From Martinezella miluonensis (GTDB lineage: Bacteria > Pseudomonadota > Alphaproteobacteria > Rhizobiales > Rhizobiaceae): DNA of 33,120 nucleotides. The notes under the pieces were generated by a model, which was not told the origin of the DNA, made no database searches, and worked only from the letters and a program-made list of their open reading frames with translations. The translations under genes were made by a program, and so were the position numbers. This document shows, piece after piece, positions 17,331 through 27,035 of this stretch (positions are counted from its first letter, which is position 1; every line of letters begins with the position of its first letter). Where the stretch lies: assembly GCF_900094545.1 (NCBI RefSeq), contig NZ_FMAH01000061.1, forward strand, positions 1-33,120, given 5' to 3'.

Positions 17331-18215
17331 ATGGAAATCGTGTTCGACCAAGCGCTGCTCGCAGCCCGCAAACAACGCGCGCTGAGACAAGGCGACCCGA
17401 AGGCGGCATTTCTGCTCGATATTGCAGCAAGCGAACTGGCGGAGCGGCTTTCCGTCATCGAACGGCGCTTCGATGAAGCAGTGGAGCTTCACGGAACGAC
17501 CGGCGTCGCGGCACGCCTTGCATTGGCAACCGGCAAGATCGGCCATTTGTGCCGGATCGAAAACGTGGCAGATTTTGCCGCACCCGGCGAGGATGTCACC
17601 GAGGCTCCCCTTGAGGAATTGCCGCTGGAGGCGGAATCGGTCAATCTCGTCCTCTCCCCGCTCAACCTGCATGTCACCAACGACACGCCCGGCGTTTTCA
17701 TCCAGATCCGCCGTGCATTGAAGGCCGACGGCCTTTTTCTGGCGGCAATCCCGGGCTTGGGCACCCTGCAGGAGCTGCGCGAGGTACTGCTCGCGACCGA
17801 AATCGAACTCACGGGCGGCGCGAGCCCGCGCGTCATCCCTTTTGCCGATGTCCGAGATGTCGGCGGTCTGCTACAGCGAGCCGGCTTTACTCTGCCCGTG
17901 ATAGACGCCGAGACCTACACGGTGCGTTACGACAATCTCTTTGCCTTGATGCGCGACCTGCGCGCCATGGGAATGACCAATCCGCTTGCCGAACGCAGCC
18001 GCGCGCCGCTGACACGCGCCTTTTTCCTGCGCGCGGCCGAACTCTATGCCGAACGCTATTCCGATGCCGATGGCAGGATCAGGGCGACTTTCTCGATCAT
18101 CTATGTATCCGGATGGACCCCACATGAGAGCCAGCAGAAGCCGTTGAAGCCGGGCTCGGCCAAGGCGCGGCTCGCCGATGCGCTCAAGGTCGAAGAGCAC
18201 AAGCTGAAGCAATAA
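17331..18215 (+). CDS. SAM-dependent methyltransferase, NDUFAF5/BioC-like
   Basis: A 294-aa protein resembling NDUFAF5, the mitochondrial complex I assembly factor. Characteristic features are the opening FDQALLAARKQRA, LLDIAASELAERLSVIERRFD, a methyltransferase core with SAVNLHVTND-like LSPLNLHVTND, and the ending FSIIYVSGW. The usual glycine-rich SAM motif I is weak here (ELHGTTG), so catalysis should not be assumed, although relatives hydroxylate or methylate. A complex I role is inferred. The ATG at 17331 has AGGAAAA upstream and fits the family start; the longer frame to 17241 is unlikely. It is divergent from comF with 94 nt between, so both promoters lie there. Confidence 0.85.
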   Translation: MEIVFDQALLAARKQRALRQGDPKAAFLLDIAASELAERLSVIERRFDEAVELHGTTGVAARLALATGKIGHLCRIENVADFAAPGEDVTEAPLEELPLEAESVNLVLSPLNLHVTNDTPGVFIQIRRALKADGLFLAAIPGLGTLQELREVLLATEIELTGGASPRVIPFADVRDVGGLLQRAGFTLPVIDAETYTVRYDNLFALMRDLRAMGMTNPLAERSRAPLTRAFFLRAAELYAERYSDADGRIRATFSIIYVSGWTPHESQQKPLKPGSAKARLADALKVEEHKLKQ

Positions 18216-18299
18216 GGCGTGTCGCGCAAGAGCCAGAAACCCAAAGCTCAACCCACGCCCCTGAAAGTTCGCGAGGTGCTTCAGGCAAACGCGATCGCC

Positions 18300-18482
18300 T
18301 CAGTTCGAGGCGGTGGACGAGTCCTGAACCGTGTTGGACAATAGGCTGAACGTGTTCGAAAGGCTGCCGCCGAAGGCGCCGACGCCGCTGATGATCGCAG
18401 CCGACATGAGGGCAGCGATGAGGCCATACTCGATGACCGTGGCACCGGTCTTATCATTGAAAAAACGCCGTACGGATCGCAT
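18300..18482 (-). CDS. Flp family type IVb pilin
   Basis: A 60-aa prepilin of the Flp/Fap class, the subunit of Tad-type adhesion pili. A short basic leader ends at Gly13 (FFNDKTG). The predicted prepilin-peptidase site is followed by ATVIEYGLIAALMSAAIISGV, with the required Glu at +5 and a hydrophobic helix for membrane retention and filament packing. The ATG at 18482 (GGGAG upstream, longish spacing) gives the normal leader length; the ATG at 18509 lacks a ribosome-binding site. No tad/cpa assembly gene is in the window, so this is an isolated subunit gene here. Confidence 0.93.
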   Translation of the reverse strand: MRSVRRFFNDKTGATVIEYGLIAALMSAAIISGVGAFGGSLSNTFSLLSNTVQDSSTASN

Positions 18483-18575
18483 AGGCTCTGAGCTCCCCAG
18501 CCGCAGCATTGGACATCAACATCTCGTGAATCCGATGCTCGTCATGGCATCTGGCAGGCTATGCTCATGCAACCG

Positions 18576-18890
18576 TCAGCAGCCGCTATCGGCTCCGTAA
18601 CCTTGAACGATGCAGACCGAACCGGGCTCTTGCTGCAGCACGCTGCGGCGGATCGTATAGCGCTTGCCGTTTTCAGTCTGAGGAATTGAACCCGTCGTAA
18701 TATTGTCGAGATCCGGCGCACTTGCAAGCACGCGCGACTTGGATTTGTCGGAGAGCATCGGCGTCAGGATAAGCGAAAGCGCGACCGCCGCCGTACCGAA
18801 CAGCAGAGCGATATTCAACGCGCCCGTCTTGCGCGACGTGGAATAGGACTGCTCTTTTTCCTGAACAGCTTTCCAGAAATCGTCGTCCAT
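18576..18890 (-). CDS. Hypothetical 104-aa single-span membrane protein
   Basis: I do not recognise a named family. The protein has a charged N-terminus (MDDDFWKAVQEKEQS), one clear membrane span at about residues 24-45, and a C-terminal domain that should be outside the cytoplasm by the positive-inside rule (RKTG lies before the span). The C-terminal part is rich in Ser, Thr and Arg and ends with two cysteines (SVCIVQ and SGC) that could form a disulfide. The ATG at 18890 has AAGG 9 nt upstream. It lies 93 nt upstream of the pilin gene on the same strand, but whether the two work together is open. Confidence 0.78.
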   Translation of the reverse strand: MDDDFWKAVQEKEQSYSTSRKTGALNIALLFGTAAVALSLILTPMLSDKSKSRVLASAPDLDNITTGSIPQTENGKRYTIRRSVLQQEPGSVCIVQGYGADSGC

Positions 18891-19278
18891 TATGTCAAGC
18901 CTTCTTTAACGCACCCAACAATCGCTTGATTGAGAGAATTGAATGCCAGAAGGTCATAAACGATCCCTTAATATCCACATGCAAATTAATGAGACGTAAA
19001 ATTCCGGGACAGTGCCTGATTCGAGTTATGGGCCTGATTTCAAATGGCTAATTTTTGTTAACCATACTTGCTATGAGCCGTCCTCGAATGCGCCAAATGT
19101 ACGTGCCGCTAACTCATAAAAGATCCAGCGCATCATCAGGCGCCAGACCTTCCCTATAACGGCACGCATAAGAATAATCCCAGCTTCAATGCACCAATAA
19201 ATTGATATTGACATTTACTCGCTCTGATGTGCGTTATGAGGTACATATCATTATCATAAGTTGTGTCTGAGCTAATAT
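18891..19278. other. AT-rich intergenic region, divergent promoters expected
   Basis: This 388-base gap lies between the 104-aa membrane protein (-) and the frameshifted ORF (+). It is clearly richer in A+T than its surroundings. Features seen are GTTAACC near 19057 and a good -35 hexamer TTGACA at 19208-19213, without a convincing -10 at normal spacing. No gene or RNA was recognised. Confidence 0.55.
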
Positions 19279-19604
19279 ATGGCGGGGTTGTTTAAAGCCG
19301 TCGGCGGCCTCGTTGTCGCCCTCGCGATCGTGTTGGCCGTCTCGATGCTTTTCATCGGGGCATCGGCGGCCTTGTCGCGGGGCTGGTCGCGGCGCTCTTA
19401 TATGCATTGTGTGGCGCCGTGATTTTTACCTTTGGATTGATGCTCGAGCATCTGGAGGCAATCCGCCGGGATGCAACCAGACGGTCGGAAATGCTGACGG
19501 AGTTGCTCCGGAGAACATCGAAGACAGAGCCTTCCCATCGAGAGGCTATGGCGAACAATCTCGACCAGCTCACCAAGTCGAACTTCCGCTTCAAAGAAAT
19601 CTAA
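19279..19604 (+). pseudogene. Small two-span membrane protein split by a -1 frameshift
   Basis: An ORF starting at ATG 19279 (MAGLFKAVGGL) runs into a hydrophobic span, then loses its frame at a GGGG run (19357-19360) and stops at 19422. The -1 frame carries on without a break: a second hydrophobic span, then a charged, probably coiled-coil tail ending NFRFKEI at 19604. One extra G, or a -1 ribosomal slip on the G-run, would join them into one protein of about 108 aa with two membrane spans and a cytoplasmic tail (EHLEAIRRDATRR, LTELLRR). The join is seamless at the level of protein character, so this is a real gene with a mutation, a sequencing error or programmed slippage. The ribosome-binding site is weak. 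Confidence 0.6.
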
Positions 19605-19654
19605 CCCCAGGGCAATTCCAGCAGGGCAAATAGCGGAAGCACCTGAATTAGCTC

Positions 19655-20068
19655 TTAGAGCAGATCCTGTAGGAACGGGATCAGCGGCTCGTCGGCCGGC
19701 GGCATCGGGTAGTCGCGCAGGGCCTGCGGCCGCACCCATTTGAGCGCCTGCCCTTCCCGGCCATGCGGGATGCCTTCGTAACGCCGGCAGATATAAAGCG
19801 GCATCAGCAGATGGAAGGTTTCGTAGGTGTGGCTGGCAAAGGTCAGCGGCGCCAGGCAGGCAATTTTCGTCTGGATGCCGAGCTCTTCCTGCAGCTCGCG
19901 CACCAACGTCTCCTCAGGCGTCTCGCCGACCTCGACCTTGCCGCCGGGGAACTCCCAGAGGCCGGCCAGCGACTTGCCCTCAGGGCGTTGCGCCAGAAGA
20001 ATGCGGCCATCCGTATCGATGAGCGCGCAGGCGGCAACGAGGACGATCTTGCGGCCAGTCTCGCTCAT
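19655..20068 (-). CDS. mutT: 8-oxo-dGTP diphosphatase MutT (Nudix hydrolase)
   Basis: Removes oxidised GTP/dGTP from the nucleotide pool and so prevents A:T to C:G mutations. The 137-aa product has a complete Nudix box (Gly43, Glu49, Arg57-Glu58, Glu61-Glu62, Gly64), within LWEFPGGKVEVGE, and the typical MutT lead-in GRILLAQRPEGKSLAG. Length matches the MutT family. The ATG at 20068 has a strong GGAGG 4 nt upstream and overlaps the stop of the upstream GNAT gene (ATGA). A TTG seven codons upstream is ignored. It is the last gene of the PPIase-argJ-GNAT-mutT run. Confidence 0.93.
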   Translation of the reverse strand: MSETGRKIVLVAACALIDTDGRILLAQRPEGKSLAGLWEFPGGKVEVGETPEETLVRELQEELGIQTKIACLAPLTFASHTYETFHLLMPLYICRRYEGIPHGREGQALKWVRPQALRDYPMPPADEPLIPFLQDLL

Positions 20069-20844
20069 ACGTCCTCCGGGGGGCGCCAATAGCAGTAGCG
20101 ATAAGCCTCGCGGAACCCGAAACGGGTATAAAGCGCCAGTGCCGGCTCGTTGGTGGCGCCCACCTGCAGCCAGGCGGTCTTGGCGCTGCGCATCCGCGCC
20201 CAGCGCAGTGCGGACGTCAGGATCTCCGCGCCCAGGCCCTTGCGCCGATGCTGCGGCGAAACCGCAACCGACATCACGCCGGCAAGATCATTGTCCTGCA
20301 CGCAAAGCGTCGTGGCCACAGGCCCGGCGTCGTCATTCTCGATGACGAAAAGACCCGAGGGCGGCTTGATGCTGCTCACCACCTCCGCCAGCGCAGGCTT
20401 CATGGCCGGATCGACCCCGTCAACCATCAGGCTGGCATCGACATAACGGCCGACATCATGGCTCGGCAGGTGATCCAGCATGTCAGGCAGCTCGAGATCA
20501 ACGAGGTCGGCGATCATGACTATCGTCTCCTCAAACCGCGTCCAGCCGCGATCCCGCAGAAGATCGATGAGCTGCGGTGAGGCCAGCGGCGTCTCGCGCA
20601 CCACCATCAGCCTGCCATAGGCTTCAAACTTTCGCTGCGCCTTCGCCAGCCGAATTTCGAGATCGCGATGATCAGAAGGATCGAGCGGCACGACCGAGTT
20701 GAGCCGCTTCGAGGGATGACCAGCTGTCAGCCGAACCTGCCAGCTGCCATCATACTGCACGGAAGAGGCAGGCCAGGCCCGGAAGCCGACGGCTTCGAGC
20801 CTGCGCACCAAGGGCAGTTTGTTTATCGTGGACTGCGCATGCAT
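20065..20844 (-). CDS. GNAT family N-acetyltransferase, two-domain type
   Basis: A 259-aa GNAT acetyltransferase. The C-terminal half holds the acetyl-CoA-binding motif A (QHRRKGLG) after the strand AGVMSVAVSP, and motif B with LQVGATNEPALALYTRFGF, which are family hallmarks. The N-terminal half (LPLVRRLEAVGFRAWPA and following) probably forms a second, degenerate GNAT fold. The substrate is unknown. The start at 20844 falls just after the argJ stop (20855); ATG 20874, inside the argJ end, is an equal alternative, and the frame to 20928 is unlikely. The stop overlaps the mutT start by 4 nt. Adjacency to argJ hints at amino-acid metabolism but does not prove it. Confidence 0.87.
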   Translation of the reverse strand: MHAQSTINKLPLVRRLEAVGFRAWPASSVQYDGSWQVRLTAGHPSKRLNSVVPLDPSDHRDLEIRLAKAQRKFEAYGRLMVVRETPLASPQLIDLLRDRGWTRFEETIVMIADLVDLELPDMLDHLPSHDVGRYVDASLMVDGVDPAMKPALAEVVSSIKPPSGLFVIENDDAGPVATTLCVQDNDLAGVMSVAVSPQHRRKGLGAEILTSALRWARMRSAKTAWLQVGATNEPALALYTRFGFREAYRYCYWRPPEDV

Positions 20845-20854
20845 CAGCGAGGTA

Positions 20855-22096
20855 TCAGCTCCGGTAGTCGCCATTGATGGCAACATATTCCTTGGTGAGG
20901 TCGCAGGTCCAGACCGTCGCGCGACCATTACCGAGGCCGAGATCGACCTTCACGGGAATATCCTGCTGCTTCATGACATTCGAGGCCGCTTCCTCGGAAT
21001 AGGAAGCATCGCGCTCGCCGTTGACGGCAACGCGAACGTCGCCGAACCAGATGGCGAGCTTGTCGCGATCCGCCATCTCGCCGGCCTTGCCGACCGCCAT
21101 GACGACGCGGCCCCAATTGGCGTCCTCGCCGGCAGCCGCGGTCTTGACCAGCGGCGAATTGGCGATTGAAAGCGCGATACGCTTGGCGGCAGCATCGTTT
21201 TCGGCGCCTGTTACAGTGATTTCGAGCATCTTGGTCGCGCCTTCGCCGTCGCGAACGACCTGAATGGCGAGATCCTTGAGCAGCTCGTTGAGTGCCGTGC
21301 GGAAGCCGGCAAGCTGCGGATCGTCCGCGCGATCTATATGCGCCTGCCCATCAGCTGCGGCAGCACCGGTGGCAAACAGCATCAGCGTATCGGAGGTCGA
21401 GGTATCGCTATCAACGGTCATGGAGTTGAAGCTCGGGCCAACACCATCGGAAAGCAGCACCTGCAGCGCGGAAGAGGAAATATCGGCATCCGTAACGACG
21501 AAAGAAAGCATCGTCGCCATGTCGGGCGCGATCATGCCGGCGCCCTTGGCAATGCCGTTGATGGTGACCTTGACGCCGCCGATGTCGGCGCTGCGCGTCG
21601 CGACCTTCGGATAGGTATCCGTGGTCATGATCGCCTTGGCGGCCTCGAACCAGAAATCGTTGACGGCATCCTTGGCCATGGTGTCGAGCACGCCGGCAAA
21701 CTTGGTGGCATCAAGTGGCTCGCCGATGACGCCGGTGGAGGCGAGATAGACTTCGTTTTCACCGCAGCCAACGGCAGCAGCCGCAGACTTGGCGGTCAGC
21801 TCGGTCGCTTGGCGACCCTTGAGGCCGGTAAAGGCATTGGCATTGCCGGAATTGACGACGACGGCGCGCGCGCTGCCAAGGGCTAGGTTCTGCCGGCAGA
21901 AATCTACCGGAGCCGAAGGGCACTTCGATCGGGTGAAAACGCCGGCGACGGCTGCGGGCTTGTCGAAGACCATCAGCAGAACGTCGGTGCGGTTCTTGTA
22001 CTTGATGCCGGCGGATGCGGTGGTCATCCGCACGCCGCGAAGCGCGGGCATGGAAACGAAAGATTTGGGAGCGAGCGGGGAAACGGAACCGGACAT
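20855..22096 (-). CDS. argJ: Bifunctional ornithine acetyltransferase / N-acetylglutamate synthase ArgJ
   Basis: Transfers acetyl from N-acetylornithine to glutamate in the cyclic arginine pathway, and makes N-acetylglutamate from acetyl-CoA in bifunctional forms. The 413 aa are the normal length. The autocleavage site that makes the two subunits is in KGAGMIAPDMATMLSF: cleavage should fall between Ala194 and the nucleophile Thr195. The N-terminal VNSGNANAFTG motif and the C-terminal YVAINGDYRS are typical. The ATG at 22096 has AGGTGG 5 nt upstream; a GTG three codons earlier overlaps that site. It follows the PPIase gene by 63 nt, with a hairpin between. Confidence 0.97.
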   Translation of the reverse strand: MSGSVSPLAPKSFVSMPALRGVRMTTASAGIKYKNRTDVLLMVFDKPAAVAGVFTRSKCPSAPVDFCRQNLALGSARAVVVNSGNANAFTGLKGRQATELTAKSAAAAVGCGENEVYLASTGVIGEPLDATKFAGVLDTMAKDAVNDFWFEAAKAIMTTDTYPKVATRSADIGGVKVTINGIAKGAGMIAPDMATMLSFVVTDADISSSALQVLLSDGVGPSFNSMTVDSDTSTSDTLMLFATGAAAADGQAHIDRADDPQLAGFRTALNELLKDLAIQVVRDGEGATKMLEITVTGAENDAAAKRIALSIANSPLVKTAAAGEDANWGRVVMAVGKAGEMADRDKLAIWFGDVRVAVNGERDASYSEEAASNVMKQQDIPVKVDLGLGNGRATVWTCDLTKEYVAINGDYRS

Positions 22097-22116
22097 GAGA
22101 GCCACCTAATAGTGAA

Positions 22117-22137
22117 GAGCCCGGAAAATCCGGGCCC
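22117..22137 (-). terminator. Weak intercistronic hairpin between PPIase gene and argJ
   Basis: GCCCGGA (22119-22125) pairs with TCCGGGC (22129-22135) around a 3-nt loop. On the minus strand it is not followed by a T-run (CTCTTCAC), so termination would be partial at best. It may stabilise the PPIase mRNA or lower read-through into argJ. Confidence 0.35.
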
Positions 22138-22159
22138 TGATGATCCTGTTTGCGATTGC

Positions 22160-23062
22160 TTACTGCTGCGGCTGAACGCCAGGCGCAACGGCGTCGTCCG
22201 CCGGAGCCGCGTCCTGCTGCTTCTGCGCATCCTCATAGGCCTTGCTGAGCGCCGGGTCGCTGATGGCGACCTTGCTGTCCTGCTTGGCCTTATTCAGAAG
22301 CTCAAGATACTTGTCGCGCATGACGAGCTGACGAACCTGGTCCTTGACCTGCTCGAACGGCGGAGGAGGAGCATTGCGCTTGTCCTCGACCTTGATGACG
22401 TGCCAGCCGAAATCGGTCTTGACCGGCGTCTTGGTGTAGGTACCAACAGGCAGAGCGAATGCGGCGTCTTCGAATTCCTTGACCATGCGGCCGTGGCCGA
22501 AATAGCCGAGATCACCGCCATCAGCCTTGTTCGGATCCGTGGACTTTTCCTTGGCGAGCGCTGCGAAATCCTTGCCGCCATCGAGTTCCTTGATGATTGC
22601 CTTGGCTTCGTCCTCGGTCTTCACCAGGATGTGGCGGGCATGCACTTCTTCCTGCTTCGGCAGGGCAGCGACTTCCTTGTCGTAGCGAGCCTTGACTTCG
22701 TCATCCTTGATGGCGTCGGCAACATGCGCCTTGAAATAGGAGTTGTGCAGCTCGCGATCACGCAGATAGGCCATGTGCGCCTGGAAATCCGGCGTCTGGT
22801 CGAGCTTTTCGGCAGCAGCCTTCTGGGACAGCAGCTTCACGTCGATCGAAGCGGAAAGCGCGGCGACCTTCTTCTGGTCGTCCGGAAGCTGGCCGAGCTG
22901 CGGATCGAGGTTGGCAATCGCCAGATCGAGCTCGGACTGGTGGATTTCGACATCGCCGACCTTGGCGACAACGGGATCCTTGGCGTCAGCAGCAAAAGCC
23001 GGCGCCTGGAAGGTAATGATCGTTGCGAAAGCAACCGCGGCAAGTTTGTTGTACTTCAACAT
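22160..23062 (-). CDS. Periplasmic peptidyl-prolyl cis-trans isomerase, parvulin type
   Basis: A 300-aa foldase that isomerises prolyl bonds of exported proteins. It starts with a Sec signal peptide (MLKYNKLAAV to APAFA, cleavage near residue 25). A SurA-N/PpiD-like helical chaperone part follows (about 30-135), then a parvulin domain (about 140-228: VHARHILVKTEDEA, GGDLGYFGHGRMV, FGWHVIKVED), and a Gln/Ala/Pro-rich tail. The ATG at 23062 has AAGGG 8 nt upstream; the longer frame to 23158 would block the signal peptide. It is divergent from secA with 245 nt between, and secretion and periplasmic folding fit together. Confidence 0.92.
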   Translation of the reverse strand: MLKYNKLAAVAFATIITFQAPAFAADAKDPVVAKVGDVEIHQSELDLAIANLDPQLGQLPDDQKKVAALSASIDVKLLSQKAAAEKLDQTPDFQAHMAYLRDRELHNSYFKAHVADAIKDDEVKARYDKEVAALPKQEEVHARHILVKTEDEAKAIIKELDGGKDFAALAKEKSTDPNKADGGDLGYFGHGRMVKEFEDAAFALPVGTYTKTPVKTDFGWHVIKVEDKRNAPPPPFEQVKDQVRQLVMRDKYLELLNKAKQDSKVAISDPALSKAYEDAQKQQDAAPADDAVAPGVQPQQ

Positions 23063-23164
23063 AAGATAACCCTTCGGTGGTCTCGACCGGCTCGACAGAT
23101 GGGAATCCGGCGTGAAAAAGCCTTCAGCAGGAGAATGTGGCCTTTGTGTATCGGCCAAATCCCG

Positions 23165-23193
23165 TTGACATCAATCGACCCCCCTCTTATCTG
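23165..23193 (+). promoter_or_regulatory. Sigma-70 type promoter of secA
   Basis: A perfect -35 hexamer TTGACA (23165-23170) and TATCTG (23188-23193) are 17 nt apart. Transcription should begin near 23200, giving a leader of about 108 nt. This is the best housekeeping promoter I can see in the window. Confidence 0.65.
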
Positions 23194-23240
23194 TCACGCA
23201 ACCTCGCGTCCAGAACAGTTTCCGGCCGTTTTGTGCTATA

Positions 23241-23260
23241 CTCCCGTTTTTTTGGGAGTG
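23241..23260 (+). other. Hairpin with T-rich loop in the secA leader
   Basis: ACTCCC (23241-23246) pairs perfectly with GGGAGT (23255-23260) around a loop with seven T residues. It lies about 47 nt upstream of the secA start and well before the AAAGGA ribosome-binding site (23294-23299). It may be an RNA-binding or stability element; function unknown. Confidence 0.45.
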
Positions 23261-23307
23261 GATAAAGCAGAGAACGGCCGGATGAAATCTCAGAAAGGAC
23301 CAGTCAC

Positions 23308-26028
<2,721 letters not shown>

Positions 26029-26056
26029 CGTTTCGCAAGCCGGTAGCAATGACCAG

Positions 26057-26082
26057 AATGCCGCCCGTTGGGCGGCATTTTA
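26057..26082 (+). terminator. Rho-independent terminator of secA
   Basis: A 9-bp stem AATGCCGCC (26057-26065) with GGCGGCATT (26071-26079) and a short loop, followed by TTTA. It begins 28 nt past the secA stop codon. The A-rich left flank is weak, so it acts mainly on the plus strand. Confidence 0.85.
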
Positions 26083-26129
26083 GTTTGCAGTGAACTATGA
26101 TCCGACATGGCGACTGACGAACGTCGTGC

Positions 26130-26759
26130 TCAGACGGCGGAATGCGGATCGTCGCCGTATAGGTAGACCGGATAGCCAGGGCCGATAACCTCCGAAACGC
26201 GATCGAACCAAGCGATGAGCGTCGGATAGCCGGAGAGGATAAAGCCGCAGTCCGCCGCTCTATGTGCGTAGGCGTAGACCGCTATATCCGCGATCGAAAA
26301 CTCCTTACCGGCGAGAAACGGCGCACTCTTCAGCCCACGCTCGAGCGCGGCGAGAGTACGCAAGGCGCCCGCCCGTTTGACTTCAACTAGAGCTGAATTG
26401 AGTTCCAGCCGCTCCGTCAGCGTCCAGAAGCGCAGCGTGCCGATGACCGGTTCGACGTGATACTGCTCGAAGAACAACCACTGCATGACCTTGGCGCGCT
26501 GATAGCGGTCCGCCGGAAGAAACTGCGTGCCTTCGGCGACATAGCAGAGGATAGCGTTCGATTCAGCGATTGTGTGCCCATCCTCCAGTTCGAGAACGGG
26601 GATGCCGCCTGCCGGATTGAGATCGAGAAAAGCATCTGTGCGCCCCTCACCTTCGAAAATCGATACCAAACGGGTGCGGTATGGAATGTCCAGCAATCCG
26701 AACAGAACCCTGGCCTTCCAGCCGTTCTGCGACGGCAAATAGTCGTAAAGCGTGAGCAT
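26130..26759 (-). CDS. Glutathione S-transferase family protein
   Basis: A 209-aa cytoplasmic GST. The thioredoxin-fold N-terminal domain (about 1-78) begins MLTLYDYLPSQNGWKARV and contains the cis-proline GGIPVLE and the glutathione-contacting ESNAIL motif. The helical C-terminal domain (about 90-205) has the conserved FSIADIAVYAYAHRA N-capping segment. The substrate is unknown; detoxification is the family role. The ATG at 26759 has a strong GAGGAGGG a few bases upstream; the longer frame to 26813 is rejected. It converges on secA, but the secA terminator lies between. Confidence 0.95.
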   Translation of the reverse strand: MLTLYDYLPSQNGWKARVLFGLLDIPYRTRLVSIFEGEGRTDAFLDLNPAGGIPVLELEDGHTIAESNAILCYVAEGTQFLPADRYQRAKVMQWLFFEQYHVEPVIGTLRFWTLTERLELNSALVEVKRAGALRTLAALERGLKSAPFLAGKEFSIADIAVYAYAHRAADCGFILSGYPTLIAWFDRVSEVIGPGYPVYLYGDDPHSAV

Positions 26760-27035
26760 GCGACCCTCCTCTGGTGGTCCATCGATTCTGCATGACGGCT
26801 TGGTCTCCGCCACCCGTTTCCTGCGTCGGCTTCCTGCTCAGATCGGCGGTCAGCCCACGACATCCAACGGTTGCTTTTTGGCCGGTCGACAGACAACCGA
26901 CCCTGTCGGCAAACGTCGATTTTAGGTATAGAACGAACCTATTCTTAACCCTCCTCTGCCAAGACTAGGGCGAGTTCGGGATCATATTTAAAGTATTGCG
27001 TGTTGATCATGGCGGTCTTTCAAACAGCGGAGAGA

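Noticed and set aside
19047..19063. CtrA-like site near GTTAACC in the AT-rich gap
   Set aside because: The half-sites CTAA and TTAAC are 6 nt apart instead of the required 7, and the first half-site has a mismatch.
19612..19624. GCAATTCCAGCAG after the frameshifted ORF matches the start of repeat copy 1
   Set aside because: Only 13 bases match and no hairpin follows. It may be a decayed copy but cannot be separated from chance.
26760..27035. Possible RNA gene in the gap between GST and flippase genes
   Set aside because: Only short imperfect inverted repeats (around GGTCGACAGACAACCGACC) were seen, without a terminator or promoter to define an RNA.
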